This document shows, piece by piece, positions 36,522 to 44,358 of a DNA stretch of 64,000 nucleotides (positions within the stretch are counted from its first letter, which is position 1; every line of letters starts with the position of its first letter). A program made the translations under genes and the position numbers. The stretch is from Thermodesulfobacteriota bacterium (GTDB taxonomy: Bacteria; Desulfobacterota; Desulfobacteria; Desulfobacterales; Desulfosudaceae). The notes under the pieces are model-generated. The model saw nothing but the letters and a program-made list of their open reading frames with translations. It was not told the origin of the DNA and searched no databases. The stretch lies in contig JBFMDX010000010.1 of assembly GCA_040753795.1 (NCBI GenBank), positions 62,001 through 126,000 of the forward strand, read 5' to 3'.

Positions 36522-37139
36522 TCATTCCACTATCGCACCATGGCTTAAGAGAAAATCCTTAACTTTACCTTTCGTCCATTTTATGGCTCTTCTGCCCTCT
36601 TTTTCTATAGCGTTCACATCAGCTCCGGCTTCGATCAGAAGTTTCATGATTGCGATACAAGGTTCTGCAATTTCTGGGCGAGAACTTGAAGCAAGTGCTA
36701 CTGCTATCAGAGGGGTAAATGAATAGGGAGGAGAATTGGGATTCGCCCCATGATCAAGCAACCATTTTACTGACTGGTAATCGTAGCCCAAACAAACGTC
36801 CTTTAGAATAGGCCCTCCTTCATCTCCCCCATTGATATTCGCCCCTTCTTCCAGCAATTCCTCCGCTGTTTCAAAGTCATGTTTACGTACCGCGTCACAA
36901 AAGGCGTGTTGAACAGCGCCTCTTTTCTCTTTCGTTAGTAACTTTCGTGGTGGTTGTCCTCCCGTGACTCTCGCTTCGCCCTCAGTGGTCGCTTTTCCGC
37001 AGGAAGGGCAGAACTGAAAAGACAGGTCGATTTCTTTGCCGCAGCCCTGACAGACATGTTTTTTGGCTATTTTTTGTCCGCAGGCCGGGCAGGCATTCCA
37101 GCCGCTCTGTATCTCCTGGTTGCATCTGGTGCATTTCAT
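36522..37139 (-). CDS. Double zinc-ribbon protein with ankyrin repeats
   Basis: 205 residues. The first ~55 residues hold two zinc ribbons (CTRCNQEIQSGWNACPACG and CQGCGKEIDLSFQFCPSCG), nearly identical to the N-termini of three other proteins of the cluster. Residues ~75-205 form ankyrin repeats: FCDAVRKHDFETAEELLEEGANING, SVKWLLDHGANPN, IMKLLIEAGADVNAIEKEGR. It probably mediates protein binding. It lies between the zinc-ribbon helical protein and the membrane protein genes. Confidence 0.85.
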   Translation of the reverse strand: MKCTRCNQEIQSGWNACPACGQKIAKKHVCQGCGKEIDLSFQFCPSCGKATTEGEARVTGGQPPRKLLTKEKRGAVQHAFCDAVRKHDFETAEELLEEGANINGGDEGGPILKDVCLGYDYQSVKWLLDHGANPNSPPYSFTPLIAVALASSSRPEIAEPCIAIMKLLIEAGADVNAIEKEGRRAIKWTKGKVKDFLLSHGAIVE

Positions 37140-37241
37140 CGCGTATGTCTTTCTCTATTGTTGATTTTGCGGCTTTCTTTATTAAGCATGATGTTACTCG
37201 TCTCTTTAGCTAAAAATGCGCTGTCAATCAGACAATAAACA

Positions 37242-38141
37242 TCAAATCCCAATTCTTTTTCGGGCATAGGCCAACGCGTCTTCAGGTTCTTTTTCCAGAT
37301 CATCTACGGCCTTCGAATAACTTTGTTTGAGTTTCTCAAAAATGTTTGGCGTCATTCGAGGTATAAGTTCTTTTGCAAGGGCGAGGCTATCATTAATAAA
37401 TTCATATGCTGATCCATGGACCTCATCATAAACCCAATCATAGATTTCCTTGAACTGCTCCAGCCGGGCTTCATCAAAAGCAGGTATCTGTATAAGTTCT
37501 TTTGCAAAATTTAGACTATCATCGATAAATTCATAAGCTGAGCCATGAACTTCATCATAAAACCAATCATAAACAGCTTTGAACAGCTCCAGCCGGGTCT
37601 CATCAAATGCAGGTATCTGCAAGAGTTCAATCGTAAGTTCCAATGCTTCATCATTTAAATCACTATCGTTAGCCCAGACAGAATCCATTGCCCACTCGAA
37701 AATTGTCTGCGCCAGGGGAAACTGTTCAGGCGCGATGGCGATTGATAATTGTTCGGCCTTCTGCAATGCCTCAAGGCAATAGTCCGTGTCTTCACCATAA
37801 AAGGTCTCGAAAACCCACTGGTAAGCATCCTTTAAAAACGTAAACTCCTCTTCCGTCAGCTTCGCGACCAACCTTGAAGCCTTCTTGTCGGCTTCATCCG
37901 CATCCAGGCCGCATTCGTAAAAAAAATCATAAATATCGACCCGGTCAACCTGGCGTTCGGTTTTTGCGGTTGTTGTCTTTTGGACAGTGGTCGCTTTCCC
38001 ACAGAAAGGACAAAATCGAAAGGACAGGTCGACTTCCCGGCCGCAGTTCGGGCAGATATGGTTCTGGGCTATTTTTTGTCCGCAGGCCGGGCAGGCGTTC
38101 CAGCCGCTTTGTAACTCCTGGTTACATCTGGTGCATTTCAT
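37242..38141 (-). CDS. Double zinc-ribbon protein with tandem helical repeats
   Basis: 299 residues. N-terminal zinc ribbons as in its neighbours (CTRCNQELQSGWNACPACG and CPNCGREVDLSFRFCPFCG). The rest is a highly acidic alpha-helical solenoid with four or more degenerate ~43-residue units. The last two, each beginning IPAFDE and containing YDEVHGSAYEFI, are almost identical, pointing to recent tandem duplication. No enzymatic motif is seen. It is probably a binding protein attached to the cluster through the shared zinc-ribbon module. Confidence 0.75.
   Translation of the reverse strand: MKCTRCNQELQSGWNACPACGQKIAQNHICPNCGREVDLSFRFCPFCGKATTVQKTTTAKTERQVDRVDIYDFFYECGLDADEADKKASRLVAKLTEEEFTFLKDAYQWVFETFYGEDTDYCLEALQKAEQLSIAIAPEQFPLAQTIFEWAMDSVWANDSDLNDEALELTIELLQIPAFDETRLELFKAVYDWFYDEVHGSAYEFIDDSLNFAKELIQIPAFDEARLEQFKEIYDWVYDEVHGSAYEFINDSLALAKELIPRMTPNIFEKLKQSYSKAVDDLEKEPEDALAYARKRIGI
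37364..37622 (-). repeat. Tandem ~129-base duplication inside the helical-repeat gene
   Basis: Two adjacent in-frame copies encoding IPAFDE...YDEVHGSAYEFI units, highly similar at the DNA level (for example both contain the stretch for DEVHGSAYEFI and KELI). Boundaries are approximate. Confidence 0.7.
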
Positions 38142-38253
38142 CGCGTATGCCTTTCTGCTGTTGATTTTGCGGCTTGCTTGTTCATGGCGTTAACGGTCAG
38201 CGTCATAAACACGAGCTTGTGAGCGTCTTGCGCACGCTGTGGTTAGGCCTGTT

Positions 38254-38976
38254 TTATATTTTTTCGAACACATATTTTTTGTTTTTCACTAAAACATTCG
38301 GCGGTATTTTTTGAGCCTCAAAGATATCGTATCCTTCTTTGAGATTTTCCCAGAAGTTAAACCATTCTGATTGTTTGTGTATGTTCATATTTATTTCAGT
38401 CATTCGAAATGGGAATATGTGTACTCTAAAAAAGGGTTGCTCGTTTCGGAGGGCTGCATCCGCCATGGCGTATATCTCTTCGATTTTTTTGTTTGTCATT
38501 GCATAACAACCAATTGACACGCAATTGCCATGAACCATAAGAGCGCTGCCGGTTCTTCCATGTACTCTATCGTAGGCATTTGGATAGCCTATATTAAAAG
38601 ATAAATGGAACTGGCTATTCGGATTTAACTGGGTGGCTTTGACAAAATAGAATCCTTCAGGGCTTTGCTGATCACCAGACATTAGTTTGGGGCCAAGCCC
38701 ACCTGAATAAAAACAAATTTCGTAGGTTTTAAACAATTCGAACCTTTCTGAATTTTTAACCCACAGTTCCAGTTCACCGGTTTCCTTAAAAATTCGAATA
38801 TAAATTGGCGACCCGAAATTAAGCCCCTTGTCCTTGAGTTCCTGTTCAAGAACCGGTTTAACCTTTGCAATCGCATCTTCTGATCTCCTGCTTGAAGGCA
38901 AATCAGCAGAGAAGGCTATGTTTTGGAAATAGGAGCCAACAATAAAAACGATGACAAAAAATACGAATTTTCTCAT
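38254..38976 (-). CDS. L,D-transpeptidase (YkuD-fold) catalytic domain protein
   Basis: 240 residues with an N-terminal signal peptide (FFVIVFIVGSYFQNIAFSA). The YkuD signature is present: RVHGRTGSALMVHGNC and SIGCYAM, with the catalytic cysteine in SxGC; the usual arginine after GCxR is methionine. Such exported enzymes make 3-3 peptidoglycan cross-links or attach proteins to peptidoglycan. It is encoded on the same strand inside the protease/DGR cluster. Base composition is lower in GC than its neighbours, suggesting separate acquisition. Confidence 0.85.
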   Translation of the reverse strand: MRKFVFFVIVFIVGSYFQNIAFSADLPSSRRSEDAIAKVKPVLEQELKDKGLNFGSPIYIRIFKETGELELWVKNSERFELFKTYEICFYSGGLGPKLMSGDQQSPEGFYFVKATQLNPNSQFHLSFNIGYPNAYDRVHGRTGSALMVHGNCVSIGCYAMTNKKIEEIYAMADAALRNEQPFFRVHIFPFRMTEINMNIHKQSEWFNFWENLKEGYDIFEAQKIPPNVLVKNKKYVFEKI

Positions 38977-39057
38977 ATCGGTAGATTTACCTGTTATTTG
39001 TTTGTTGGCTTATGTTCATCGTCACTACATTCTGCAGTGTACCAATTTTTTGGCGGC

Positions 39058-39074
39058 CAGGGGCCTTCGCCCTG
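39058..39074. other. Hairpin downstream of VR2
   Basis: CAGGG, seven bases, CCCTG, in a ~65-base stretch that is clearly homologous to the sequence following VR1. Hairpins just past the variable repeat are known to help target recognition in DGRs. Confidence 0.5.
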
Positions 39075-39115
39075 AGACCCCGGAAACAAAGTATAAAAAT
39101 TTGAAGTCCAAAATG

Positions 39116-40117
39116 TTATTTTAAATCCAGCACGACCCGAAACCCGACATTGTTGCTCCGGTTGTCTTGCTGGTGCCTGCCACGGTACGCCGATCGACAG
39201 AACCTGGCGTAGTCATACCAACTGCCACCGCGCAGAATGCGATAACCAGAGTCACCAGCCCATGGGCTGCCGTCTGACGGTGCGCCTTTATAATCTTCAT
39301 GCCAGGGGTCCTCACACCATTCCCAGACATTGCCAATCATGTCATAAAGGCCCCAGGCATTTGGCCGCTGTTCACCCACTGGATGTGTCCCGCCGCCGCT
39401 GTTGTCGTTAGACCAGCCGATGCCCAAAGTACTGTAACGCGAATCAGTCGAACCGGCACGGCAGGCATATTCCCACTCGGCTTCAGTCGGCAGTCGTATC
39501 TCGCCTAATTCCAAATCCAGCCGATCATGAAGGCAATTTAAAAAAATGTCGCCCTCATTCCACGACACACTTTCAACGGGAAGTTTTTCTGTGTTGTTCT
39601 TCTGGAAATGCGAAGGATTATGGCCTATGACAACCTGCCACTGCTGCTGGGTAACAGGAAATTTGGCCACATAGAGAGGCGAGGAGATGGTCACTTTATG
39701 TTGTGGTTTTTCGTTCTCGGGAGCGTCTCCTTCATCGGGGGAGCCCATGAGGAACTCTCCCGGCGGAACCAGCCGCAGGACGATCCCCGTTTCTTTCAGC
39801 CTGACTTCCAGGGGATATCCTTTCTCCACCCACTCCTTCTGGCGCTTCTGGGCTGCTTCGCTGCCGGCATTTAAGCCACCCAGCCGCGCATATGCGGCGT
39901 CGGCAATTGGTTCCAGCCAGTCCGGCAGAAGGGGTTTTCCGTTTGCCGCCCCTTGAGCAGTGGTCGCTTGTCCGCAGGAAGGGCAGAACTTAAAAGCGCT
40001 GTCGATTTCATTGCCGCAGCCCTGACAGACATGCTTTTTGGCTATCTTCTGTCCGCAGGCCGGGCAGGCATTCCAGCCGTTCTGTATCTCCTGGTCACAC
40101 CTGGTGCATTTCATCAA
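39116..40117 (-). CDS. DGR target protein 2: zinc ribbons plus FGE-sulfatase-fold (C-type-lectin-like) domain
   Basis: 333 residues. Residues 1-~55 are two zinc ribbons (CTRCDQEIQNGWNACPACG, CQGCGNEIDSAFKFCPSCG). Residues ~100-333 are a formylglycine-generating-enzyme/sulfatase-modifying fold: LRLVPPGEFLMGSPDEG, PVTQQQWQVVIGHNPS, RLPTEAEWEYACRAGS, MIGNVWEWCEDPW. The end, LRGGSW...CRSAYRGR...GFRVVLDLK, is the variable region VR2. This fold is the classic DGR-diversified ligand-binding scaffold. It closely resembles the protein at 48054-49073. VR2 has silent drift relative to the TR, so its current retargeting is uncertain. Start is at one of two adjacent ATGs. Confidence 0.9.
   Translation of the reverse strand: MMKCTRCDQEIQNGWNACPACGQKIAKKHVCQGCGNEIDSAFKFCPSCGQATTAQGAANGKPLLPDWLEPIADAAYARLGGLNAGSEAAQKRQKEWVEKGYPLEVRLKETGIVLRLVPPGEFLMGSPDEGDAPENEKPQHKVTISSPLYVAKFPVTQQQWQVVIGHNPSHFQKNNTEKLPVESVSWNEGDIFLNCLHDRLDLELGEIRLPTEAEWEYACRAGSTDSRYSTLGIGWSNDNSGGGTHPVGEQRPNAWGLYDMIGNVWEWCEDPWHEDYKGAPSDGSPWAGDSGYRILRGGSWYDYARFCRSAYRGRHQQDNRSNNVGFRVVLDLK
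39124..39246 (-). repeat. DGR variable repeat VR2
   Basis: Homologous to the template repeat at 46425-46550. Over the core, about 13 differences fall at template adenines, mainly first and second codon positions, and about 10 at other bases, almost all at third positions. This fits past adenine mutagenesis followed by neutral drift. Confidence 0.8.
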
Positions 40118-40130
40118 AGGTTCCTTTTTG

Positions 40131-41372
40131 CTATGAAAGAGTTTTTTCGCAGTTGGGGCAGAACTTCCAGGACCTGTCTACCGCGCATCCGCATGCAAGG
40201 CATTTTCTCTCCGGCAGAAGCGATTTTTCGCAGTTGGGGCAGAACTTCCAGGACTTGTCTACCGCGCAACCGCAGGCGGTGCATTTTCTTTCCGACAAAT
40301 TCCTGCCGCATGTCGTGCAAAAAGCATAGGAAGCAGCAACCGGGCTTTGGCAGTAGGGGCACTGGTCGGTTTCTGCTTGGGCGGCGTTTTCCTCAATATT
40401 CCGGGGTTCGTCAGTTGTTGTATCGGTTTGTATGACGACTTGATTTTCTTCCGTCGGCGGGGGGGGGGGCTCCAGAGGAGGTGTCCCGGTCAAGGGTGGC
40501 GTTTCAGCACGTGGAAGGTCTTCTTCTGACTGTGCCTTCGGAATTTTTTCGTCCCCGACTGGAAGTACCAGCGCCACGGGTGGCGTTTCAGCAATCGGTT
40601 CGCTGGGAATTTTTAACGGCCGGGCCGACGGCACGACAAGGGAGGGGAGGACGCCGCTTTTCTGGATCCAGGGCCGCTGGTCGATGGTAAAGCCGTAATT
40701 TCGCGCCAGGGCAGCCATTTTTTGAGAGAGGATCTCTTCGACCTGGTCGGTGAGCGTGACGGCGTCGCCGGTCTCCAGACGTTCCTGCAGGGTCTGCAAG
40801 AGGGCCAGAGAGAAAACGCCCTGACGGCACTGAGCGATCTCACGGGACTGTTGGCCTTCGTCGCAGGAGCAGATGATGGCCAGCGAACCCGCCCCGGCCG
40901 GTTCGGCCGAGACCATTTCCCGCAGGCACTTGACGTCCCGCAAGCCGGCACCTGTACTGCGTTCGCCGCGAAGCAGGTCGGTGCGGCAGGCATCCAGGAT
41001 CAGGACCCGGTGAAGGCCGTTTCGGGTGGTTTCCTGCTTGATAAGGTCCAGGGGCACGGCGTGCTGGTGATACTTTAACCGGGAATAGCGGGCCCTGGGG
41101 CAGAGCAGCAGGTGGCGGCCCTCATATTCCACGCCATGGCCGGCAAAAAAAAGCAGAAAAAGGTCGTTCGGGGCAAGGCCGGCAGCCATGTCATGGGCCG
41201 TGTCCAGGAGCAGGTCGCTGTCCGGGCTGAGCAGGTTGCGGACATCGTCGTACCCGGCCCGGTGCTTGAAAAAGGCGTAAAGCTCGGTGGCATCGGACTC
41301 GGCGCAGTCCAGATTGTTGATCTCCGGGTCCTCGTACCGGTTGACACCGATAAACAACGCCGCGCGCTTCAT
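40131..41372 (-). CDS. Caspase-like (C14) peptidase with C-terminal zinc ribbons
   Basis: 413 residues. The caspase domain (1-~230) has the catalytic histidine in FFAGHGVE (His79) and cysteine in LILDACRTD (Cys129). A proline-rich linker (~270-330) leads to three zinc-ribbon motifs at the C-terminus (CPYCQSPVAASYAFCTTCG, CTACGCAVDKSWKFCPNCE and CLACGCAVDRSWKFCPNCE). The first ~290 codons are nearly identical in DNA to the caspase at 42285-44339, so one arose by recent duplication or gene conversion. It is encoded 14 bases upstream of DGR target 2 and probably cleaves proteins on a signal from the diversified sensors. Confidence 0.9.
   Translation of the reverse strand: MKRAALFIGVNRYEDPEINNLDCAESDATELYAFFKHRAGYDDVRNLLSPDSDLLLDTAHDMAAGLAPNDLFLLFFAGHGVEYEGRHLLLCPRARYSRLKYHQHAVPLDLIKQETTRNGLHRVLILDACRTDLLRGERSTGAGLRDVKCLREMVSAEPAGAGSLAIICSCDEGQQSREIAQCRQGVFSLALLQTLQERLETGDAVTLTDQVEEILSQKMAALARNYGFTIDQRPWIQKSGVLPSLVVPSARPLKIPSEPIAETPPVALVLPVGDEKIPKAQSEEDLPRAETPPLTGTPPLEPPPPPTEENQVVIQTDTTTDEPRNIEENAAQAETDQCPYCQSPVAASYAFCTTCGRNLSERKCTACGCAVDKSWKFCPNCEKSLLPERKCLACGCAVDRSWKFCPNCEKTLS
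40594..41370 (-). repeat. Duplicated caspase-domain segment, copy A
   Basis: This stretch is almost identical to 43558-44338 (copy B), covering the caspase catalytic domain of both genes; similarity fades in the downstream linkers. End points approximate. Confidence 0.85.
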
Positions 41373-41520
41373 GATTATCTGCCTTTCGTTAACTCGGTAT
41401 CCAGTTCACGCTCCGTTAATTTTGTTCCAGCGGCGAAATATGCCGCTTCCCTCTTGCGTCTGCCCGACGAGTCCTGTGCTACAAACCGGGCAGGGCCGCT
41501 TGGTGAACTTTTTGAAAAGA

Positions 41521-42270
41521 TCAATCCTCCAGGGCAGAGCGGCACACCGGGCAATTCCAATGTCCCCACCCGTCCGTTTTTCTGCACTCTTCATGAACAA
41601 ACTGGTTGCATGTCGGACAACGGCTGCCGTCCTTTGCCGTCGCCCGTTCACCACAGCCGGGGCAAATAAACTTATCGGCCTCTTCGTCCTTTTGAATACC
41701 ACTCCCTGAAGACAGCCCCAGTTCCCGTTTTATGTATTGAACCTCTCTGCGAAGGGTAGCGACAATATCCAGATCCTTCTTGTCTCTATTGCAAAGCATG
41801 TCCCAAAAAGGTCCTGCATATGTTGCGTCTCTGTCCTCTACCGCCTCATAAATTTGATTTCGAAGAGAAAAACACAACTCCGGATCAGCAGGTTTGGCCA
41901 TGCCAAAAAGCATGGCAAATCCTTTACCAAACTGGGGCCTTAACTCCCTTTCATAATCGTCTATGGCCTGCCTGAATTCATCAAGGAGCCTTTGCGCGCG
42001 CCTCTTCTGCTCCGGTGTGGCCTCCTTTGCCTTTTCAAACACATCATCGTCCGGCAAATCAGGAACATCATCTGGCACATCATCGTCCGGCAATTCAGGG
42101 ATATCAGAACTATCATCTCGCCAGCCACATACCGGACATGCGACCCACTCCGGTTCCATTTCTTTGCCGCATTGTCCACAGACAGTGGATTGCATACTTG
42201 TCGCGCAACTGGGGCAGACAGCCCAGTCGTTTTCTACCTTGCGGCCGCACTTCGGACATTTTTTGCTCAT
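41521..42270 (-). CDS. Zinc-ribbon protein with C-terminal PHD/RING-like treble clef
   Basis: 249 residues. N-terminal zinc ribbons (CPKCGRKVENDWAVCPSC and CGQCGKEMEPEWVACPVCG), then an acidic repeat (LPDDDVPDDVPDLPDDD), a helical middle (~85-190), and a C-terminal cysteine/histidine array. That array reads C-x2-C, 11 residues, C-x2-C, 4 residues, H-x2-C, 10 residues, C-x2-C, the order of a PHD finger and close to a RING. Such fingers are rare in bacteria. It lies between two caspase genes in the same direction. A role as an adaptor or ubiquitin-ligase-like factor is speculation. Confidence 0.75.
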   Translation of the reverse strand: MSKKCPKCGRKVENDWAVCPSCATSMQSTVCGQCGKEMEPEWVACPVCGWRDDSSDIPELPDDDVPDDVPDLPDDDVFEKAKEATPEQKRRAQRLLDEFRQAIDDYERELRPQFGKGFAMLFGMAKPADPELCFSLRNQIYEAVEDRDATYAGPFWDMLCNRDKKDLDIVATLRREVQYIKRELGLSSGSGIQKDEEADKFICPGCGERATAKDGSRCPTCNQFVHEECRKTDGWGHWNCPVCRSALED

Positions 42271-42284
42271 AGAAACCTACCTTT

Positions 42285-44339
42285 TTAGCGAATATATTCT
42301 TCCGGATCCTCGCGGCAGGACCGCAATTTTTTTTCTAACGTTTTCCGCTCTATATCTGATGTTATTCTGGATGCGACATAACGAAATAATTCCCGCCCCT
42401 TCTTTTGTTCTCCCATAAAAAAATATGCTTGGCCTAAATAACCCCATGAAATATCATCAAATATTCCCTTGTTGTTGCCTTCTGCCCGTTTTATGAAATC
42501 TTCAGCCTTGCGAAGAACAGAGACGGCACGGTTGGTATTATCAAGATTATCAAACCAGAGAAGAGCAAGTTGCATAGCATGAAATCCAGGTAAAGTATCA
42601 GGAAATCCGATCGACTCGAACTTCTCAATAACTGATGTTGCAAACTGAAAATCACCAGCGTCATAAAAATTCTTAATTAGATCAGCCATGAAGATTAGAT
42701 CGCCTGTTTCCAGCCGAGTAATTGCCTTTTCCAACATCCGTTTGCTGGCGGCAACGTCACCGGTTATCCTAAAATATCCTTCTGCTACATCAATGAAATC
42801 GCTCTTTGCTTTAGCCAAACGCTCTGCCTTTTTCAGTAGATCGTCAGGATCAATCTTGTCGGAAGGCAGCACACAGGTATATTGGGCCAGTGTCACGTAT
42901 TCCGAAGCAGATGCAGCTTTGGCATAGGCATCTTGCCACAGCCGTGCCGCCTTATTGCCATCACCAAGCAGGTCGTAAAAAGCCAGCGCTATGTTTGTCG
43001 CATCATAGACGCTGTCGGCTGATCTGCTGGCACGCTCCAATGCTTCGGCTGTCTTGTTGCGTTCTTTAAAAATCAGGGCATAAATATAAGCGGCGCGCAG
43101 GAAAAAGCTTGTTTTATCTTCTACTGAACCGTAGCTATACTTGACAGGTCCTCTTTGGATTTCCTTTGCCCCATCCATCCGGCTGAACCGGCCTTCAACA
43201 GCATCCGGCAACTGTTTGAACAGATGAATCCTCACGATGCGATTTAAATCAAGAAATACACAAAAATGCCAATTGGGGGAAAGCGCCATGGCTTTTGTAG
43301 AATGTTCAAGTAAGCTGACAGCCTGATCCTTGTCCGTTGGTTTTTCCAGATTATCCAGACAGAAAAGCGCATCAAACGCCAATCGCTTTATCCTTTGTAT
43401 CCGGTTGCCAAGGACTCGCTCCCTGAATTCCAGGAGGGCCGGGGAAAGATGAGCGGACTTTTCTTTGTCAGCGGTTGGTATGGAAGTGTCTTCTGATGGC
43501 TGCTTCGGAATCTTTTTATTCTTGACTGGAATAATCTGCGTCACGGGTGGTGTCTCAGCAATCGGCTCGCTGGTGATTTCTCCCAGCCGGGACGATGGGG
43601 CGACAAGGGCGGGTGTGGCGCCGCTTTTCTGGATCCAGGGCCGCTGGTCGATGGTAAAGCCGTAATTTCGCGCCAGGGCCGCCATTTTTTGAGAGAGGAT
43701 CTCTTCGACCTGATCGGAGAGCGTGACGGCATCGCCGTTCTCCAGGCGTTCCTGCAGGGTCTGCAAGAGGGCCAGAGAGAAAACGCCTTGACGGCACTGG
43801 GCGATTTCGCGGGACTGCTGGCCTTCATCGCAGGAACAGATGATGGCCAGCGAACCGCCCCCGGCCGGTTCGGCCGAGACCATCTCCCGCAGGCACTTGA
43901 CGTCCCTCAAGCCGGCACCGCCGCCCCGTTCGCCGCGAAGCAGGTCGGTGCGGCAGGCGTCCAGGATCAGGATTCGGTGAAGGCCTTTTCGGGTGGTCTC
44001 CTGCTTGATAAGGTCCAGGGGCACGGCGTGCTGGTGATACTTTAGCCGGGAATAGCGGGCTTTCGGGCAGAGCAGCAGGTGGCGGCCCTCGTATTCCACG
44101 CCGTGGCCGGCAAAGAAGAGCAGAAAGAGGTCATCCGGGGCAAGGCCGGCGGCCATGTCATGGGCCGTGTCCAGCAGCAGATCACTGTCCGGGCTGAGCA
44201 GGTTGCGGACATCGTCGTACCCGGCCCGGTGCTTGAAAAAGCCGTAAAGCTCGGTGGCATCATACTCGGCGCAGTCCAGGTTGTTGATCTCCGGGTCATC
44301 GTAGCGATTTACACCGATAAACAACGCCGCGCGTTTCAT
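42285..44339 (-). CDS. Caspase-like (C14) peptidase with C-terminal TPR-like helical repeats
   Basis: 684 residues from the ATG at 44339 (MKRAALFIGVNRY, the same start as its paralogue). The caspase domain (1-~230) has FFAGHGVE (His79) and LILDACRTD (Cys129). After a variable linker, residues ~310-684 form alpha-helical repeats resembling TPRs (TAEALERASRSADSVYD, NKAARLWQDAYAKAASA, ISWGYLGQAYFFMGEQKKG). The repeats would recruit partners or substrates. It follows the Vps4-like ATPase gene by 19 bases and precedes the zinc-ribbon/PHD-like gene by 14. Confidence 0.9.
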   Translation of the reverse strand: MKRAALFIGVNRYDDPEINNLDCAEYDATELYGFFKHRAGYDDVRNLLSPDSDLLLDTAHDMAAGLAPDDLFLLFFAGHGVEYEGRHLLLCPKARYSRLKYHQHAVPLDLIKQETTRKGLHRILILDACRTDLLRGERGGGAGLRDVKCLREMVSAEPAGGGSLAIICSCDEGQQSREIAQCRQGVFSLALLQTLQERLENGDAVTLSDQVEEILSQKMAALARNYGFTIDQRPWIQKSGATPALVAPSSRLGEITSEPIAETPPVTQIIPVKNKKIPKQPSEDTSIPTADKEKSAHLSPALLEFRERVLGNRIQRIKRLAFDALFCLDNLEKPTDKDQAVSLLEHSTKAMALSPNWHFCVFLDLNRIVRIHLFKQLPDAVEGRFSRMDGAKEIQRGPVKYSYGSVEDKTSFFLRAAYIYALIFKERNKTAEALERASRSADSVYDATNIALAFYDLLGDGNKAARLWQDAYAKAASASEYVTLAQYTCVLPSDKIDPDDLLKKAERLAKAKSDFIDVAEGYFRITGDVAASKRMLEKAITRLETGDLIFMADLIKNFYDAGDFQFATSVIEKFESIGFPDTLPGFHAMQLALLWFDNLDNTNRAVSVLRKAEDFIKRAEGNNKGIFDDISWGYLGQAYFFMGEQKKGRELFRYVASRITSDIERKTLEKKLRSCREDPEEYIR
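43558..44338 (-). repeat. Duplicated caspase-domain segment, copy B
   Basis: Near-identical partner of 40594-41370; see copy A. The flanking coding sequence (TPR-like here, zinc ribbons there) is unrelated, so only the protease module was duplicated or homogenised. Confidence 0.85.
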
Positions 44340-44358
44340 AATCGCTTGCCCCCCTGTC

